From contig CAJTOI010000010.1 in NCBI GenBank assembly GCA_910577925.1, positions 37,321 through 101,320 on the forward strand: a stretch of DNA of 64,000 bases, written 5' to 3'. This document shows positions 8,492 to 19,488 of this stretch, piece by piece. Both the position numbers and the translations under genes were made by a program. Below the pieces are notes generated by a model. The model was given only the letters and a program-made list of their open reading frames with translations, had not been told where the DNA came from and did no database searches. How positions within the stretch are numbered: the first letter of the stretch is position 1; each line of letters starts with the position of its first letter. Source of the DNA: an uncultured Roseburia sp. GTDB taxonomy: Bacteria > Bacillota > Clostridia > Lachnospirales > Lachnospiraceae.

Positions 8492-9205
8492 TTATAAAAC
8501 AATTTGATAATTATTTCCGTCCACGGACACTTCCAGTTTTAAATTCTCCACAGACACCACGCTTTCCGGAACCTGGAACAGCAGAACCGTCTCTTTTGTC
8601 TCCCCTGCCGCCAACGTCCCTACATACGTCGAGAAGTCCTGTGTCAGAACCGTAATCTCCGCCGGGCTGCGCACTTCCTCGTTTACCGTAACGGAAAACT
8701 GGGGCTGCCTCGAAAGGTAATCCAGCGCCGCCTCCTCTTGCGAATTATTCGTAATGTCAATTCCGAGTATCAGATATGTATATCCGCGGTCCGCCTGCAC
8801 TGCATAGTAGGAACTCTCCACATAGCTGTCGTCAAGTCTCGCTCCCACGTAAGTAAAGGAAATGCCGTCCGTGCCGAACAGCTGCGCAAAATCCGCAGTC
8901 TGTGCCGACGGCTGCTGCGCGTCCTCCGCCGGGGCAGCCGGTCCGCCCGGGGCCGCATCATCGGGAACCGTCTCGGTGTCCTGCTGCTCCGTCTCCTCGG
9001 GAACCTCTTCCTCCTCGGACATCTCCATATCCACGAAAGTGAGTCCTTCTTTCTGATAGGTGTTATATTTTGTCACCATATGAGCCGCGTAGCTGACAAT
9101 GATACTCTCCTCATCCGCGGTCAGGCTGTAAGCCGCATCACCGCATCCGGTAAGCATCAGTCCCGCCGCCGCTGCCACTGCAATCTGTACTGTCTTTTTC
9201 CTCAT
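8492..9205 (-). CDS. Lipoprotein with C-terminal DUF4352-like beta domain
   Basis: A 237-residue exported lipoprotein. The N-terminus has two basic residues, a hydrophobic stretch and the lipobox LTGC, so it should be lipid-anchored to the outer face of the membrane. Residues 65-115 are an acidic Glu/Pro/Ala linker, and the C-terminal half (YTYLILGIDITNNSQEEAALDY ending with FQVPESVVSVENLKLEV) resembles the telokin-like DUF4352 or DUF5067 folds. The second ATG was chosen because GAGG lies six bases upstream, whereas the first ATG touches it. Downstream of the two-component kinase gene, so it could belong to that regulon. Function unknown. Confidence 0.8.
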   Translation of the reverse strand: MRKKTVQIAVAAAAGLMLTGCGDAAYSLTADEESIIVSYAAHMVTKYNTYQKEGLTFVDMEMSEEEEVPEETEQQDTETVPDDAAPGGPAAPAEDAQQPSAQTADFAQLFGTDGISFTYVGARLDDSYVESSYYAVQADRGYTYLILGIDITNNSQEEAALDYLSRQPQFSVTVNEEVRSPAEITVLTQDFSTYVGTLAAGETKETVLLFQVPESVVSVENLKLEVSVDGNNYQIVL

Positions 9206-9272
9206 AAGCATCCTCGCCCGTTCTCTTTCTCATTTTATGTTAGCATTTCAAATATAATATGGCAACAAAAAT

Positions 9273-10808
9273 TTATTTTCCCATATCAAGTTCAAACCAA
9301 AATTCTACGCCGTCGTCACAATTGACGACACCGCATTCCCTGTGATGCGACTCCATAATCGCTTTCACGATAGAAAGACCTATGCCGCTGCCGCCGTATT
9401 CCCTGGTGCGCGCCTTGTCTACCTTGTAGAACTTATTCCATATTTTATCGATATCTTCCTCCGGGATCCTGCTTCCGGTGTTAAACACGCTTACCCGCAC
9501 GCACAACCCCATCTTCCGGTAACGAATCGCAATCTCTTTCGGCTCCCCCGCGTAGTGAATGGCGTTGCTCAGATAATTGGTGACAACCTCTTCCACCATA
9601 AACTCGTCCGCCCACACAAACAGCGGCTCCGACGGACATTCCGTCACCGTGATGTTCTCCTGCTGCAGCAAAATCCCCGCGGCGCTCACCACGCCCGCAA
9701 TCAGTTCGGTCAAATCGAATCGTTCGATGGATATCGTCTCATTCCCGGATTCCAGCTGATTTAAAGTCAGAAGCTTCTGAACCATGCGGTTCATTTTGTC
9801 CGCCTCGTCCATGATAACCTCGCAGTAAAAATCCCTGCTCTCGGCATCCTCGTTGATACATTCGCGCAGTCCCTCCGCATACCCCTGGATCAGCGCAAGC
9901 GGGGTTTTCAATTCATGCGAAACGTTAGACAGAAATTCTTTCCGCATCCGGTCTACCCGCGTCTTTTTTTCTATGTCAATCAAAAGCTGATTGTTGGCGC
10001 TTTTCAGCTCCGAAATCGTCTGCTCTAACGTTCCCGAAAGCCCGTTCATATGCTCGCCGAGTTCGTCGATCTCATTGCGCCTGGGCCTCGGGATATATTT
10101 CGCCTCAAAATCAAGCTCCGTCATCCGCTTGGAAATATCCGTGAGCTCTAAGATCGGCATCGTGATTCTCCCGGATACAAAAAAAGCAGTCACCGCGCCG
10201 AACACAATCGCCAGCACCGCAACATACGCCAGAAATTCATTGGACACCTTCACGCTCTCCCGGATACTCTCAAGCGCCGTGCGCATCAGTATCATATTTC
10301 CGTCGGAAAGGCTCCCGTAGAGAACCAGATATTCGGAATCCAGACGCGTATCTCTCTGCAGCTGAATGACATAGTTCTCCTTTTCCGTAAGAACCGTAAC
10401 CTCATTCTCTCGCTCCCCGAAGATAATGTCCAGAAACTCCACCAGCATCTGCTGTGTGTCATTGACGGAAGACCGCACAATCGCGCGCTCCGAGCTGATA
10501 ATCATCACGGTGATATTCCCGTTTGCACACAGATTCTCGAAGGTCACGTCAAACTCTCTGTCCAAAAGCCGGTTATTTCTGCTCGCGGCATCAATCATCG
10601 AAAATCCCGCGGCCAGCATATCCTGTTTGTCCTCCACATAATAGTTCTCCAGAAAAACAGTATTCAAAAACCAGCACAGCAGCACCGTTCCCGCAGCCAC
10701 GCCGAGAATGCTCCGCGCAATTTGCCATGTCAGAGAACCGTGTCCGCTATTTTTCAGCACATTTTTTGTATTCGTTGCAATTAATTGAATTTTATGCCTA
10801 ATTTCCAT
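9273..10808 (-). CDS. Membrane sensor histidine kinase (HAMP, HisKA)
   Basis: A 511-residue kinase. Membrane segments lie at about residues 31-52 and 193-213 with an extracellular domain between. A HAMP linker follows, then HisKA with the phosphoacceptor H298 in NVSHELKTPL, then HATPase_c with N-box NYLSNAIHYA and G-box GGSGIGLSIV. The partner OmpR-type regulator is the gene before it, 47 bases upstream. The ATG at 10808 was chosen over a TTG three codons earlier; neither has a good ribosome binding site, so the start is uncertain. The signal sensed is unknown. Confidence 0.93.
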   Translation of the reverse strand: MEIRHKIQLIATNTKNVLKNSGHGSLTWQIARSILGVAAGTVLLCWFLNTVFLENYYVEDKQDMLAAGFSMIDAASRNNRLLDREFDVTFENLCANGNITVMIISSERAIVRSSVNDTQQMLVEFLDIIFGERENEVTVLTEKENYVIQLQRDTRLDSEYLVLYGSLSDGNMILMRTALESIRESVKVSNEFLAYVAVLAIVFGAVTAFFVSGRITMPILELTDISKRMTELDFEAKYIPRPRRNEIDELGEHMNGLSGTLEQTISELKSANNQLLIDIEKKTRVDRMRKEFLSNVSHELKTPLALIQGYAEGLRECINEDAESRDFYCEVIMDEADKMNRMVQKLLTLNQLESGNETISIERFDLTELIAGVVSAAGILLQQENITVTECPSEPLFVWADEFMVEEVVTNYLSNAIHYAGEPKEIAIRYRKMGLCVRVSVFNTGSRIPEEDIDKIWNKFYKVDKARTREYGGSGIGLSIVKAIMESHHRECGVVNCDDGVEFWFELDMGK

Positions 10809-10855
10809 AATTGTCAATAGTGTTTAAATGAACCGATTTCTGCCCTTTTTGCATC

Positions 10856-11536
10856 CTATCCGTTCACCTCGAATTTATAGCCCATCCCCCAGATTGTTTT
10901 GATATATTCTCCCTTATCGCCGATTTTTGCCCGCAGTTTCTTGACATGCGTGTCAATCGTCCGTGCATCCCCAAAATAGTCATAATTCCACACGTGATTC
11001 AGAATCTTTTCTCTTGACAATGCAATTCCTTTATTTTCCATAAAATAGACCAGAAGCTGAAATTCCTTGTAGCTCAGCTCCACCTCCCTGCCGTCCACCG
11101 TCACCATATGAGCGGTCTTGTCCACAGAAATCCCGCCCGCGCAGAGCGTCTCCTCCTGCCCGCTGCCGACGCTGCGCCGCAGAATCGCCCCGACCCGCGC
11201 CGCCAGTATCTTCGGGGAAAAGGGCTTTGCGATATACTCGTCCACCCCAAGCTCGAAGCCGTTTAACTCGTCACTCTCGTCGCCTTTTGCGGTCAGCATG
11301 ATAATCGGAACCTTTGAGCTCTCCCGCACTTCTCTGCACACTTCAAATCCGTTCCGCCCGGGCATCATCACATCAAGAATCAGCATTGCAATATCCGGTT
11401 CCCGATAAAAAATATCGAGCGCCGCCTCGCCGTCCGCAGCCTCCAACACCTCGTAATTCTCCCGGACGAGAAAATCTTTTACCAGCTTGCGCATTCTGCT
11501 CTCGTCATCCACCACCAGTATCTTAATTCCGTTCAA
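10856..11536 (-). CDS. OmpR/PhoB-family response regulator
   Basis: A 226-residue regulator. The receiver has D10/D11, phosphoacceptor D55 in LILDVMMPG and K104 in YIAKPFSP. The C-terminal winged helix includes ELSYKEFQLLVYFMENKG and the HVKKLRAKIGD recognition region. It probably starts at TTG: no in-frame ATG precedes the conserved KILVVDD, and a purine-rich GAGGGAG lies seven bases upstream. It overlaps the preceding small membrane protein gene by 14 bases and precedes its kinase, forming one operon. Confidence 0.94.
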   Translation of the reverse strand: MNGIKILVVDDESRMRKLVKDFLVRENYEVLEAADGEAALDIFYREPDIAMLILDVMMPGRNGFEVCREVRESSKVPIIMLTAKGDESDELNGFELGVDEYIAKPFSPKILAARVGAILRRSVGSGQEETLCAGGISVDKTAHMVTVDGREVELSYKEFQLLVYFMENKGIALSREKILNHVWNYDYFGDARTIDTHVKKLRAKIGDKGEYIKTIWGMGYKFEVNG

Positions 11537-12098
11537 TCTCCTTCTCCCTCTCTTTAAGCGCCGCCTCCCGCTCCTCTAACTCCCGTTCCCACTGCTCGTA
11601 CCGGTCAATCAGCTTCGTCTCATAATTCAGAATCGTGGGACTGCTTGAAGATATGCTGACTGCAAACATCCCGACAATACACAGAAACAAAACCAGACAG
11701 ACATAGAGCGCGGCCTGATACCGTTTTCTGAAATCAAAATTCTGGACCTGTATCTGCGTTTCGGGTGTCGTCTTACGCTCCGCCCGTCTCTTTTTCTGTA
11801 TGCTCTCCTCAAGTACCGGATGCTGGACCGGAATCGGAAGAATCGCCTCCGCATCGATAAAGGGGATGGATTTCAGATACTCCTGCAGCTCTCCGAGATA
11901 AGTATACCCGACTGCCGTCTCAAACAATCGCTGCTGAACCATCTTATTGTAGATGCCGAGCACCGATTCGGGCGCATCCGTATTAATCTTCTCCCGGAGA
12001 TACCGGACTCCGTCGGCCTCTTTTTTCGCCTGCGCCGCCTCTTCCTCGTTTTCAAAGCAAAATCCGTTTATCATGATTCCGTTTTTCTTCTCAGACAT
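11523..12098 (-). CDS. Single-pass membrane protein with C-terminal coiled coil, function unknown
   Basis: Not recognised. The 191-residue protein has a cytoplasmic helical N-terminal half of about 130 residues containing ENEEEAAQAKKEADGVRYL, a basic stretch, one membrane segment at about 131-152 (YVCLVLFLCIVGMFAVSI) and a Glu/Arg-rich outer coiled coil (RYEQWERELEEREAALKERE). It overlaps the response-regulator gene by 14 bases and the end of the broken GGDEF gene by 8 bases, so it is part of that two-component operon. An accessory or sensing role is plausible but not shown. Confidence 0.82.
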   Translation of the reverse strand: MSEKKNGIMINGFCFENEEEAAQAKKEADGVRYLREKINTDAPESVLGIYNKMVQQRLFETAVGYTYLGELQEYLKSIPFIDAEAILPIPVQHPVLEESIQKKRRAERKTTPETQIQVQNFDFRKRYQAALYVCLVLFLCIVGMFAVSISSSSPTILNYETKLIDRYEQWERELEEREAALKEREKEIERN

Positions 12099-12598
12099 AT
12101 TTTAGCATTCCTCTTTTAATTTCAAAAAATGTGACTCTGTTTTTGCCATATTCCTTCGCCTTGAGCAGCGCCTCATCCGCACAGGAAAACAGGGACGCAT
12201 AGGAGGCATCCATATCGCTGTTGTAAGAAACTCCGATGCTGACGCTCCCCTGCACGCTGGCGTTTTTCCCGAAATAGCCTTCCGCAAATGTCTCGCGGAA
12301 AACCTCGACGCGCCTCTCGAGTTCGCCCACATCGTCAATCTCCCGGACGAAGATCAGAAATTCATCCCCGCAGAAACGCCGCCTCCGCGAGCTCGTCCTG
12401 CGTCGCCTGCACCGCGAGGCATCTGTCATAATTCTCCAGCAGCCCCCAGACATCCTCCTTGGAATTGTTGTACTGACAGGAGATAATTTTTCCCTGATAT
12501 CCCGCTTTACTTCCCCGATTCCCATATCGCTTCCCCACTCTTATCCAGCCGGCAGATTCCGCATGCAAACGCGCGCGGCGCGCATAATTGTCAAACAT
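12091..12598 (-). pseudogene. Frameshifted diguanylate cyclase (GGDEF) remnant
   Basis: The last 95 codons read as a good GGDEF C-terminal half: RFCGDEFLIFV (the signature itself), then VEVFRETFAEGYFG, GSVSIGVS and CADEALLKAKEYGKNRV. Upstream, the matching reading continues in other frames: LLENYDRCLAVQATQDELA in one, and GICRLDKSG in another. At least two shifts are needed to join them. The first glycine of the motif is also Cys, so even the repaired protein may be inactive. It sits at the head of the two-component operon and may only serve as leader RNA now. Confidence 0.7.
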
Positions 12599-12754
12599 AC
12601 CTTCGATGAACAAGGGCATACACGCCTCAAAGCGTGATAATTTCAGCATTTTCTTCGTTATCCTCAATCGAGGGCGTATGCGAAGTGAGGGTAACGATGC
12701 AGGACGCAAAATTTATTCTGCCCTGACCGTGTGTGCCCTTGTTCATCGAAGGTA
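12598..12754 (-). repeat. 157-bp inverted-repeat element with nested stem
   Basis: Arms at 12598-12623 and 12729-12754 are complementary at 25 of 26 positions. Inside, a second pair of about 12 bases (cgttatcctca near 12656-12666 and its complement near 12689-12700) is complementary with one mismatch. The right arm starts where transcription from the promoter at 12760-12788 should begin, so the whole unit would be the first 157 nt of the RNA. It may be a small dispersed palindromic element or a structured leader; no second copy was seen in the window. Confidence 0.75.
12627..12746 (-). CDS. Possible 39-codon leader ORF inside the inverted repeat
   Basis: A short frame begins MNKGTHGQGR with AAAGG eight bases before its ATG, directly behind a good promoter, and ends EIITL. 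Its 5' end lies in the right repeat arm. No similarity is recognised. It could be a translated leader peptide or chance. Confidence 0.25.
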   Translation of the reverse strand: MNKGTHGQGRINFASCIVTLTSHTPSIEDNEENAEIITL

Positions 12755-12759
12755 CCTTT

Positions 12760-12788
12760 ATTATAAAAAATACCCATCGGAAATGCAA
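12760..12788 (-). promoter_or_regulatory. Promoter of the GGDEF remnant and two-component operon
   Basis: On the minus strand TTGCAT (12783-12788), a 17-base spacer and a perfect TATAAT (12760-12765). The predicted start site is at about 12753, the outer end of the inverted repeat. It points toward the GGDEF remnant, the small membrane protein and the regulator/kinase pair. Confidence 0.75.
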
Positions 12789-12857
12789 CTTTTAAGTTTT
12801 TTTCTTCCAGAAATCCGTACGGATAAGAACTACGGTACACACAGATGCCTTTTCCGC

Positions 12858-12906
12858 AAAAAACAGCCGCAGCAGGCCGTCCGAACCCGGATTGCCTGCT
12901 GCGGCT
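12858..12906 (-). terminator. Rho-independent terminator after glgP
   Basis: GCCGCAGCAGGC and its complement form a 12-bp GC-rich stem, followed on the minus strand by TGTTTTTTG. It lies 13 bases past the glgP stop and separates glgP from the GGDEF operon promoter. Confidence 0.9.
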
Positions 12907-12918
12907 GCATATTCTTTT

Positions 12919-15390
12919 CTACCAGCGTCTCGGCAGATCGACCGTCACGCGGTCTAAATGCCAGATATCGTCCACATACTGCTGTATCGTCCGATCCGAC
13001 GAGAACTTGCCGCTGTGGGCCACATTTAAGATTGCGCTGCCTGCCCAGGCCGCCTCGTCCTTGTAATATTCCATCACACGTTTCTGCGCCTCCATGTAGG
13101 CGTGGAAATCCTTGAGGATAAAATAGGTATCCGCATACTGCGTACACCGGGTATTTAACAGTGAATTATACAGATCCCGGAACAGCTCTGTGTCATTCGG
13201 CGAGAACGTTCCGTCCACAAGCTGATTCAGCACTCTGCGGACATCCGGATCATTGTTGTAGATTTCCATCGGCTGATAATCACGCTTGTGCTCGTGCTCG
13301 ATCACCTCCTCGGAACTCATGCCGAAGATAAATGCGTTTTCCGCACCCACTTCCTCGACGATCTCCACATTGGCTCCGTCCATCGTACCGAGCGTCAGGG
13401 CGCCGTTTAACATAAATTTCATATTGCCGGTTCCCGATGCCTCCTTGCTGGCCGTCGAGATCTGCTCGCTGACATCCGCAGCCGCAAAGATCAGCTCCGC
13501 ATTGGAGACGCGGTAATCCTCGATAAATACTACTTTGAGCTTTCCGTTGATCGACGGGTCATTGTTCACGACTTCGGCCACACTGTTGATCAGCTTGATC
13601 GTCGTCTTCGCATTTTTGTAGCCCGCCGCAGCCTTTGCACCGAAAATATAGGTCTTCGGATGGAAATCCATATTCGGATTCGCCTTGAGCTCATTGTACA
13701 GGTGCATCACATGCAGAATATTCAGCAGCTGGCGCTTATACTCGTGCAGACGCTTCACCTGCACGTCAAAGATGGAGTTCGGATCCACATCGATGCCGTT
13801 GTGCTCTTTGATATATTTTGCCAGACGCACTTTATTGCGATATTTGATTTCCATAAATTCTTTCTGCGCCCGCTTGTCGTACGCGTACGGCGCCAGTCTG
13901 GAAATCTTCGGCAGATCGGTGATCCAGTCCTTCCCGATGCGCTCGCTGATCCACTCCGCCAAAAGCGGATTGCCGTGCAGCAGGAAACGCCGCTGGGTGA
14001 TGCCGTTCGTCTTGTTGTTGAATTTCTCCGGGAACATCTCATAAAAATCATGCAGCTGCTCGTTTTTTAAGATTTCCGTGTGCAGTCTCGCCACACCGTT
14101 TACCGAATAGCCGGCAACAATCGCGAGATTTGCCATGCGCACCTGTCCGTCGTAAAGAATCGCCATCTTGGCCACTTTGTTCTCGTCGCCCGGATATGTC
14201 TCGCGGACTTTGATCAGGAAACGACGGTGAATTTCTTCCACAATCTGATAGATGCGCGGCAGCAGCCGTGAGAAAATCTCAATCGGCCATTTCTCCAGCG
14301 CCTCGGCCATAATCGTATGGTTTGTGTAAGCACAGGTTCTCGTGGTGATATCCCATGCCTCCTCCCATCCGAGCCGTTCCTCGTCGAGAAGGATGCGCAT
14401 CAGCTCCGCCACGGCCACGGTCGGATGCGTGTCGTTCATCTGGAAAGTAACTTTCTCCGGCAGTCTGCGGATATCGCCGTTCTGTCTCTTATAGCGCTCA
14501 AGCGCTCTCTGCACGCTGGCGGAGACAAAGAAATACTGCTGCTTTAAGCGCAGCTCCTTCCCCAGCACGTGATTGTCGTTCGGATAGAGCACTTCGACAA
14601 GGTTTCTCGCAAGGTTCTGCTGCTCCACCGCCTTCATATAGTCGCCTTTATCAAACGAGTCGAGCTCGAAGCGCTCCTTTGCCTCCGCGTCCCAGATAAT
14701 CAGGGTGTTCACCACGTTGTTTCCGTAGCCGACGATCGGCATATCGTACGGAACCGCGATGATGGACTGATACCCCTCCTGCACAAAGCGGGTCCTTCCG
14801 TCAAGATCGGATTCTTCCTTCACATGTCCGCCGAACTTCACCTCATACCGGTATTCGGGTCTGCGCATCTCAAACGGGTAGCCGTCTTTGAGCCAGGGGT
14901 CCGGCGTCTCCACCTGGAAACCGCCGTCGATCTTCTGCCGGAACATGCCGTAGCGATACCGGATGCCGCAGCCGTAAACACCGTATCCGAGTGTGGAAAG
15001 CGAATCGAGAAAACATGCGGCCAGACGTCCGAGTCCGCCGTTCCCGAGCGCGGGATCCGGCTCCTGGTCCTCAAGCTCGTTTAAATTCAGTCCGATTTCT
15101 CTGAGCGCATCCTGCACGTCTTTGTAGTACTGCAGGTTGATCAGATTGTTTCCGAGCGCCCGGCCCACCAGAAATTCCATTGACATATAGTAGACAATCT
15201 TCGGCTTGCGGCTGTCAAACGTCCGCTGGGTCGCCAGCCATCTGTCGTTGATATCCTCCTTGACCGCGTAGGACACCGCCTGAAAAATCTCCTGCTGGCT
15301 CGCCTCTTCAAGCGTCTTGCGGTACATGTTTTTCAAGCTGTCACGTACATTCTGAATAAAGCTTCTCTTATCGAAGAACTGTGTTCTCAT
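12919..15390 (-). CDS. glgP: Glycogen/starch/alpha-glucan phosphorylase (first copy)
   Basis: A PLP-dependent GT35 enzyme releasing glucose-1-phosphate from the ends of glycogen or maltodextrins. The 823-residue protein carries the N-terminal YYMSMEFLVGRAL, GNGGLGRLAACFLDS and the PLP-lysine region EASGTGNMKFMLNG. The start at MRTQFFDKRS was chosen because AAGGAGG lies eight bases upstream; a longer frame overlaps ileS without such a site. It follows ileS by 17 bases, probably by read-through, since no promoter is obvious between them. A second, only moderately similar copy is at 58614-60872. Confidence 0.97.
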   Translation of the reverse strand: MRTQFFDKRSFIQNVRDSLKNMYRKTLEEASQQEIFQAVSYAVKEDINDRWLATQRTFDSRKPKIVYYMSMEFLVGRALGNNLINLQYYKDVQDALREIGLNLNELEDQEPDPALGNGGLGRLAACFLDSLSTLGYGVYGCGIRYRYGMFRQKIDGGFQVETPDPWLKDGYPFEMRRPEYRYEVKFGGHVKEESDLDGRTRFVQEGYQSIIAVPYDMPIVGYGNNVVNTLIIWDAEAKERFELDSFDKGDYMKAVEQQNLARNLVEVLYPNDNHVLGKELRLKQQYFFVSASVQRALERYKRQNGDIRRLPEKVTFQMNDTHPTVAVAELMRILLDEERLGWEEAWDITTRTCAYTNHTIMAEALEKWPIEIFSRLLPRIYQIVEEIHRRFLIKVRETYPGDENKVAKMAILYDGQVRMANLAIVAGYSVNGVARLHTEILKNEQLHDFYEMFPEKFNNKTNGITQRRFLLHGNPLLAEWISERIGKDWITDLPKISRLAPYAYDKRAQKEFMEIKYRNKVRLAKYIKEHNGIDVDPNSIFDVQVKRLHEYKRQLLNILHVMHLYNELKANPNMDFHPKTYIFGAKAAAGYKNAKTTIKLINSVAEVVNNDPSINGKLKVVFIEDYRVSNAELIFAAADVSEQISTASKEASGTGNMKFMLNGALTLGTMDGANVEIVEEVGAENAFIFGMSSEEVIEHEHKRDYQPMEIYNNDPDVRRVLNQLVDGTFSPNDTELFRDLYNSLLNTRCTQYADTYFILKDFHAYMEAQKRVMEYYKDEAAWAGSAILNVAHSGKFSSDRTIQQYVDDIWHLDRVTVDLPRRW

Positions 15391-15407
15391 TTCATTTCCT
15401 CCTTGTA

Positions 15408-18590
<3,183 letters not shown>

Positions 18591-18616
18591 CGTCTGACCT
18601 CCAAGTTTTGAATGCT

Positions 18617-19124
18617 GATAAGATTTGAACGCCCCGTGCAGGCTCTGCGGCTGACTCCGTTTGTATGGCTGCCGCGCAGAACTTCCGGCCCGCATGTTCT
18701 GCCGTCTTCGATTGCTTCTGTCCGTCTGACGGTTGGACATTCAATGAAATCTGTCCGCAGGTGAAAGAGCAGGCTTTTATCCGATTCCGTGCGGCACTTT
18801 GCGGCTGTCCAAGCAAAACGGAAATCCGAGGAGACTTGTTTGAGCTGCGCTGTCATCTTTTGTGCGGCAGCACATCAAAACCAGCGCCGCGAGTTGTCGG
18901 AACGGATTTCCTATCACGATTTTGTGAGGACAGCCGCTTAGTGCCGCCAGAAATCGGAACCAGCCTGTCTTTCACCTGCGGACAGATTTCTGTAGAATGT
19001 TCAACGCGGCAGCCGTACAGAACCTTCTCCGGCAGAACATGCGGGTGGAAGTGCTACACGCAACAGCCATTATCTGCACAGAATCAACCGCAGAGCCTGC
19101 ACGGGGGAATGTTCGAATCTTATC
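18617..19124. repeat. 508-bp imperfect palindrome between ileS and its T-box
   Basis: Reading 18617-18837 forward and 18904-19124 in reverse complement gives one alignable sequence. Shared blocks include GATAAGATT, CCGTGCAGGCTCTGCGG, CGCATGTTCTGCCG, then AATCTGTCCGCAGGTGAAAG, GCGGCAC and GCGGCTGTCC. The centre near 18870 is itself nearly self-complementary (GTGCGGCAGCAC). Arms differ by many substitutions and small gaps; I estimate roughly 70 percent identity. Both strands stay open for long stretches but no protein family is recognised. Transcribed with ileS, it would fold into a very long hairpin. It may be two inverted copies of a dispersed element. Confidence 0.85.
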
Positions 19125-19129
19125 CGATT

Positions 19130-19166
19130 AAAAAGACCCTCATCCTGTAAATAGGACGAGGGTCTT
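19130..19166 (-). terminator. T-box regulated terminator of ileS
   Basis: On the minus strand AAGACCCTCGTCC pairs with GGATGAGGGTC and is followed by TTTTTAA. It overlaps the 3' side of the T-box sequence, so terminator and antiterminator are mutually exclusive as in other T-box leaders. Confidence 0.92.
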
Positions 19167-19452
19167 CGCATCGTTATACCACCTAAATACAATGTACGCG
19201 ACTCCTGCCGAAAATACGGCAAAATCGGATACTTCGCTCCCAGTAACGCGGGAAAAACGTCAGCCTCTACTCTGCCTGTGCGCACTGCCTTCTGTATGCC
19301 CTATGACACATGCATTTCGGACTGCGGCTTGGAAGTGATCTTCATTCTCCCGCTACTCGTACCGGCTTCCACCCTGTGCCTGCGCACCTCCGGCTCTCTG
19401 TGACTTTCGCTGAAAAACTACTGTCTTCGTCATCGCCTTTGCTCATAAACTA
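19130..19452 (-). ncRNA. T-box leader, isoleucine specific
   Basis: The minus strand carries the T-box core AGGTGGTATAACGATGCG (19167-19184) just before the terminator, where uncharged tRNA binding would form the antiterminator. Upstream in Stem I the specifier loop reads GAAGATCACTTCC, giving codon AUC (19337-19339) for isoleucine. AGAGAGCCGG and GGTGGAAGCCGG elements match Stem I features. T-box leaders raise expression of the downstream gene when tRNA-Ile is uncharged. The regulated gene must be ileS, although its start lies some 540 bases beyond the terminator. Confidence 0.92.
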
Positions 19453-19458
19453 AGTGAT

Positions 19459-19488
19459 AGTATAGCGCGGCAGTCACAAATTTGTCAA
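19459..19488 (-). promoter_or_regulatory. Promoter of the T-box/ileS transcript
   Basis: On the minus strand TTGACA (19483-19488), 18 bases, TATACT (19459-19464). The -35 overlaps the stop codon of the GH3 gene. Confidence 0.85.

Noticed and set aside
12588..13115. Plus-strand frame over the inverted repeat and glgP end
   Set aside because: Runs through the glgP terminator and antisense to glgP; no start signals.
18591..18740. 50-codon N-terminal extension of ileS
   Set aside because: It lies in the palindrome, has no similarity to IleRS and the internal ATG has a good ribosome binding site.
18665..19150. Plus-strand 161-codon frame across the ileS leader palindrome
   Set aside because: No ribosome binding site or family; its two halves come from complementary arms, so the openness follows from the repeat.
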